Part shown: positions 62,503 to 64,000 of the stretch, piece by piece
Layout: the number at the start of each line of letters is the position of its first letter
Position numbering within the stretch: position 1 is the first letter of the stretch
Assembly (NCBI RefSeq): GCF_008122205.1
Contig: NZ_PHNJ01000017.1
Coordinates: 47,629-111,628 of the forward strand
Origin: Natronococcus pandeyae
GTDB lineage: Archaea; Halobacteriota; Halobacteria; Halobacteriales; Natrialbaceae
Direction of reading: 5' to 3'
Length of the DNA stretch: 64,000 nucleotides
Translations under genes and position numbers: made by a program
Notes under the pieces: generated by a model
The model's input: the letters and a program-made list of their open reading frames with translations, nothing else
Database searches by the model: none
What the model was told of the DNA's origin: nothing

Positions 62503-62750
62503 CCCTTAAACGTCCGTTAGCTCGTCCATTAGTTGTTCTGTGCGTCGAAGCGGCGAACTGTGACGAGTATACTGACTCACCAGCAAGTGCTCACTTCGTT
62601 ACTCCTGACCGTCACAGCGTGATATATCCGCGCTGTGAGTTCGGTACGGATTGCTCGAACTGCTCGGCTTCTGTCAGAAGTAGCGTGACCGACTCAGAGG
62701 ATGTAGCAGCAACTCTCTCTTCGGTACTCGAAGGGGTAGCTTACAGATTA

Positions 62751-63485
62751 TCAGTCGGGAAGACTCGCACGAATCGATTTGCAGAGGGCGGGTTCTAATC
62801 CGCTATTCCGGTACCCTGCGGCGAGGTTGATGTCTACGGCCCAGAACCGGCCCTCGGCATCTTTGACGAAATCGACACCAACGCCCCGGAGATCGAGCCG
62901 GTTGACGAGGCGACGCAGACGGCGCGTAAGCATCGGTCTGGGGCGCACCTGATTCAGGAATCGTTTGGGGCCATAGAGCTTCGAAGTAACGCACTTGGCC
63001 GCCGTCTGGACTCTCGCTTCATCGTGAATGGTGTAGTACTTGTAATCGACGGGGTCCGTAACGATCAGTTCTTGATAGAAGCCTCCCTCGCCGTTCAGTT
63101 CGACGTCGCCGTCCCAGATGTAGTAGGGTTTTGCGACGTACTCGAACTCGGGCTTCTCGAAGGTTATTCGAGGGGTGCGAAATCCGACCGCCTCGAGCGC
63201 CCGGAGTCCGATGAGCCGTGAACTCAACGCAATCGTCGCGACGAGGTTGTTCCACAGGGGCGTCCCCGTTCGCCGTGCAACCCTGAGCGCGGGGACATTG
63301 CGCGGGAACACCTGCTTGTTGACGAGCAGAGCGAGATCGTCGATGTGACTTGGAGAGAGTTCGGAGCGCGGATCGAAGAACCGAACCTCGTATCCCGCGT
63401 CTCTAAGGCGGCTGGCGACGGCAGTGAACACCGGCTGGTCATCAGCACAAAGAATCCCGATTCGCTCCGCCTCAGCCGTATCCAT
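62751..63485 (-). CDS. ATP-grasp-domain protein (RimK-like)
   Basis: 244 residues from MDTAEAERIGILCADDQPV. The N-terminal Rossmann-like half gives way to an ATP-grasp pattern: KPYYIWDGDVELNGEGGFYQE (glycine-rich loop) and VGVDFVKDAEGRFWAVDINLAAGYR (metal-binding Asp and Asn). RimK-like ligases attach amino acids to peptides or cofactors. The protein is shorter than most, so a partial or small-substrate enzyme is possible. Substrate not predictable. Confidence 0.85.
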   Translation of the reverse strand: MDTAEAERIGILCADDQPVFTAVASRLRDAGYEVRFFDPRSELSPSHIDDLALLVNKQVFPRNVPALRVARRTGTPLWNNLVATIALSSRLIGLRALEAVGFRTPRITFEKPEFEYVAKPYYIWDGDVELNGEGGFYQELIVTDPVDYKYYTIHDEARVQTAAKCVTSKLYGPKRFLNQVRPRPMLTRRLRRLVNRLDLRGVGVDFVKDAEGRFWAVDINLAAGYRNSGLEPALCKSIRASLPD

Positions 63486-63703
63486 CGATAGCGGGTGTAC
63501 GTGTGTCAGGGAGGATAATGCTTTGATACAGTCTGAAACCATCGGATTCGGACGCGCGACACGATCGATGGAAGTTGTGGCAGAGCCCCACAGCGTGCAA
63601 CATATGTGCCCTGTACTGACCGATCACTCCGTTCGCAGATCAAGCCGAATCTCGTGCCACATTCGCGCTATCGGGCTTGTTTAGACGCGCGATATCAGTG
63701 GTG

Positions 63704-64000
63704 TTAGAGTCTCACAGCTTGCTCGATGTTTCTGACGGCGGCCTTTAGGATGAGTTCTCTGAACTGGCCAAACCACGTTCTGGCTCGCAACGTCTCGCCG
63801 AACCGATGTTTCAGTGCGAAGAAGATCGCTTCGACGATCGACCGGCGGTGATAGACATCCTCGTCGTGGCGAGCGTTGTGCGCTTTATCGAGTGCGTAGA
63901 ACTCACGATGTTTGATCACTGGTCGGATGCCAGCGTCTTTGAGTTCGTGCCGCAGCGCGTCCCAGTCGTAGCTTTTGTCGGCGGTGATCGTGGTCAGCTG
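63704..64000 (-). CDS. IS5-type transposase, C-terminal part (cut by window end)
   Basis: The frame continues past base 64000 and ends at TAA 63706-63704. It reads TADKSYDWDALRHELKDAG and HDEDVYHRRSIVEAIFFALKHRFG, with the DDE-type final Glu (VEAIF) and the usual ALKHRFGETLRARTWFGQF. This matches IS5-group (ISH-type) transposases of haloarchaea. Only ~98 residues are in the window. It marks an insertion sequence at the right edge. Confidence 0.88.
   Translation of the reverse strand, partial: QLTTITADKSYDWDALRHELKDAGIRPVIKHREFYALDKAHNARHDEDVYHRRSIVEAIFFALKHRFGETLRARTWFGQFRELILKAAVRNIEQAVRL

Noticed and set aside
62503..62750. Possible IS end between the broken membrane gene and the ATP-grasp gene
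   Set aside because: Short inverted pieces exist, but no matching second end, target duplication or transposase fragment could be found.

Overview
The window is from a haloarchaeon. The DNA is GC-rich with frequent GAC/GTC/CTCGAG codons, the proteins are acidic, promoters are TTTATT-type boxes about 25 bp before near-leaderless starts, and several families are typical of haloarchaea (halophilic 2Fe-2S ferredoxin, bacterio-opsin-activator-type regulator, UbaA-like E1, CBS/HPF fusion). The mix suggests a Natrialba/Haloterrigena-like organism, but that is inference. A ParA-type operon with a repeat array, IS remnants, many decayed genes and many stress paralogs suggest a megaplasmid or integrated plasmid region. 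No rRNA, tRNA or CRISPR array was seen.

Region 1 (1-43.4 kb) is a stress and ion-homeostasis island. Thirteen universal stress protein (USP) genes carry about 18 USP domains, on both strands. Between them lie four pyridoxamine-phosphate-oxidase-like flavoproteins, two DUF2267 proteins, a CPBP membrane protease, an MgtC/DUF4010 protein, a DUF389 protein, a CNNM/CorC-type CBS protein, an SLC13-type carrier with RCK_C domains, a ZIP metal transporter and a large P-type cation ATPase. A USP-USP-ferredoxin fusion sits directly before a heme-type membrane protein, suggesting a redox pair. A thiolase/DUF35 pair and a divergent SDR reductase form a small lipid-type module. Decay is widespread: a collapsed copA, a TFB C-terminal scrap, a ferredoxin tail and a USP tail.

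Region 2 (43.4-50.3 kb) is more AT-rich. It holds a 717-residue protein with a C-terminal CHAT (caspase-like) domain whose stop codon directly abuts that of a convergent 48-codon gene for a tiny membrane or secreted peptide. This is my strongest candidate for an under-described system. A 1,004-residue PAS/GAF/HTH-10 regulator, a Cys-rich small protein and an orphan IS200/IS605-type right-end hairpin follow.

Region 3 (50.3-64 kb) holds a Tat-exported two-repeat protein, a nucleotide-sugar epimerase/dehydrogenase pair, a parA-like operon with CTATTGTA repeats upstream, an AddAB-like helicase/nuclease pair (the helicase is frameshifted), a broken membrane-protein gene, an ATP-grasp protein and an IS5-type transposase cut by the window end.
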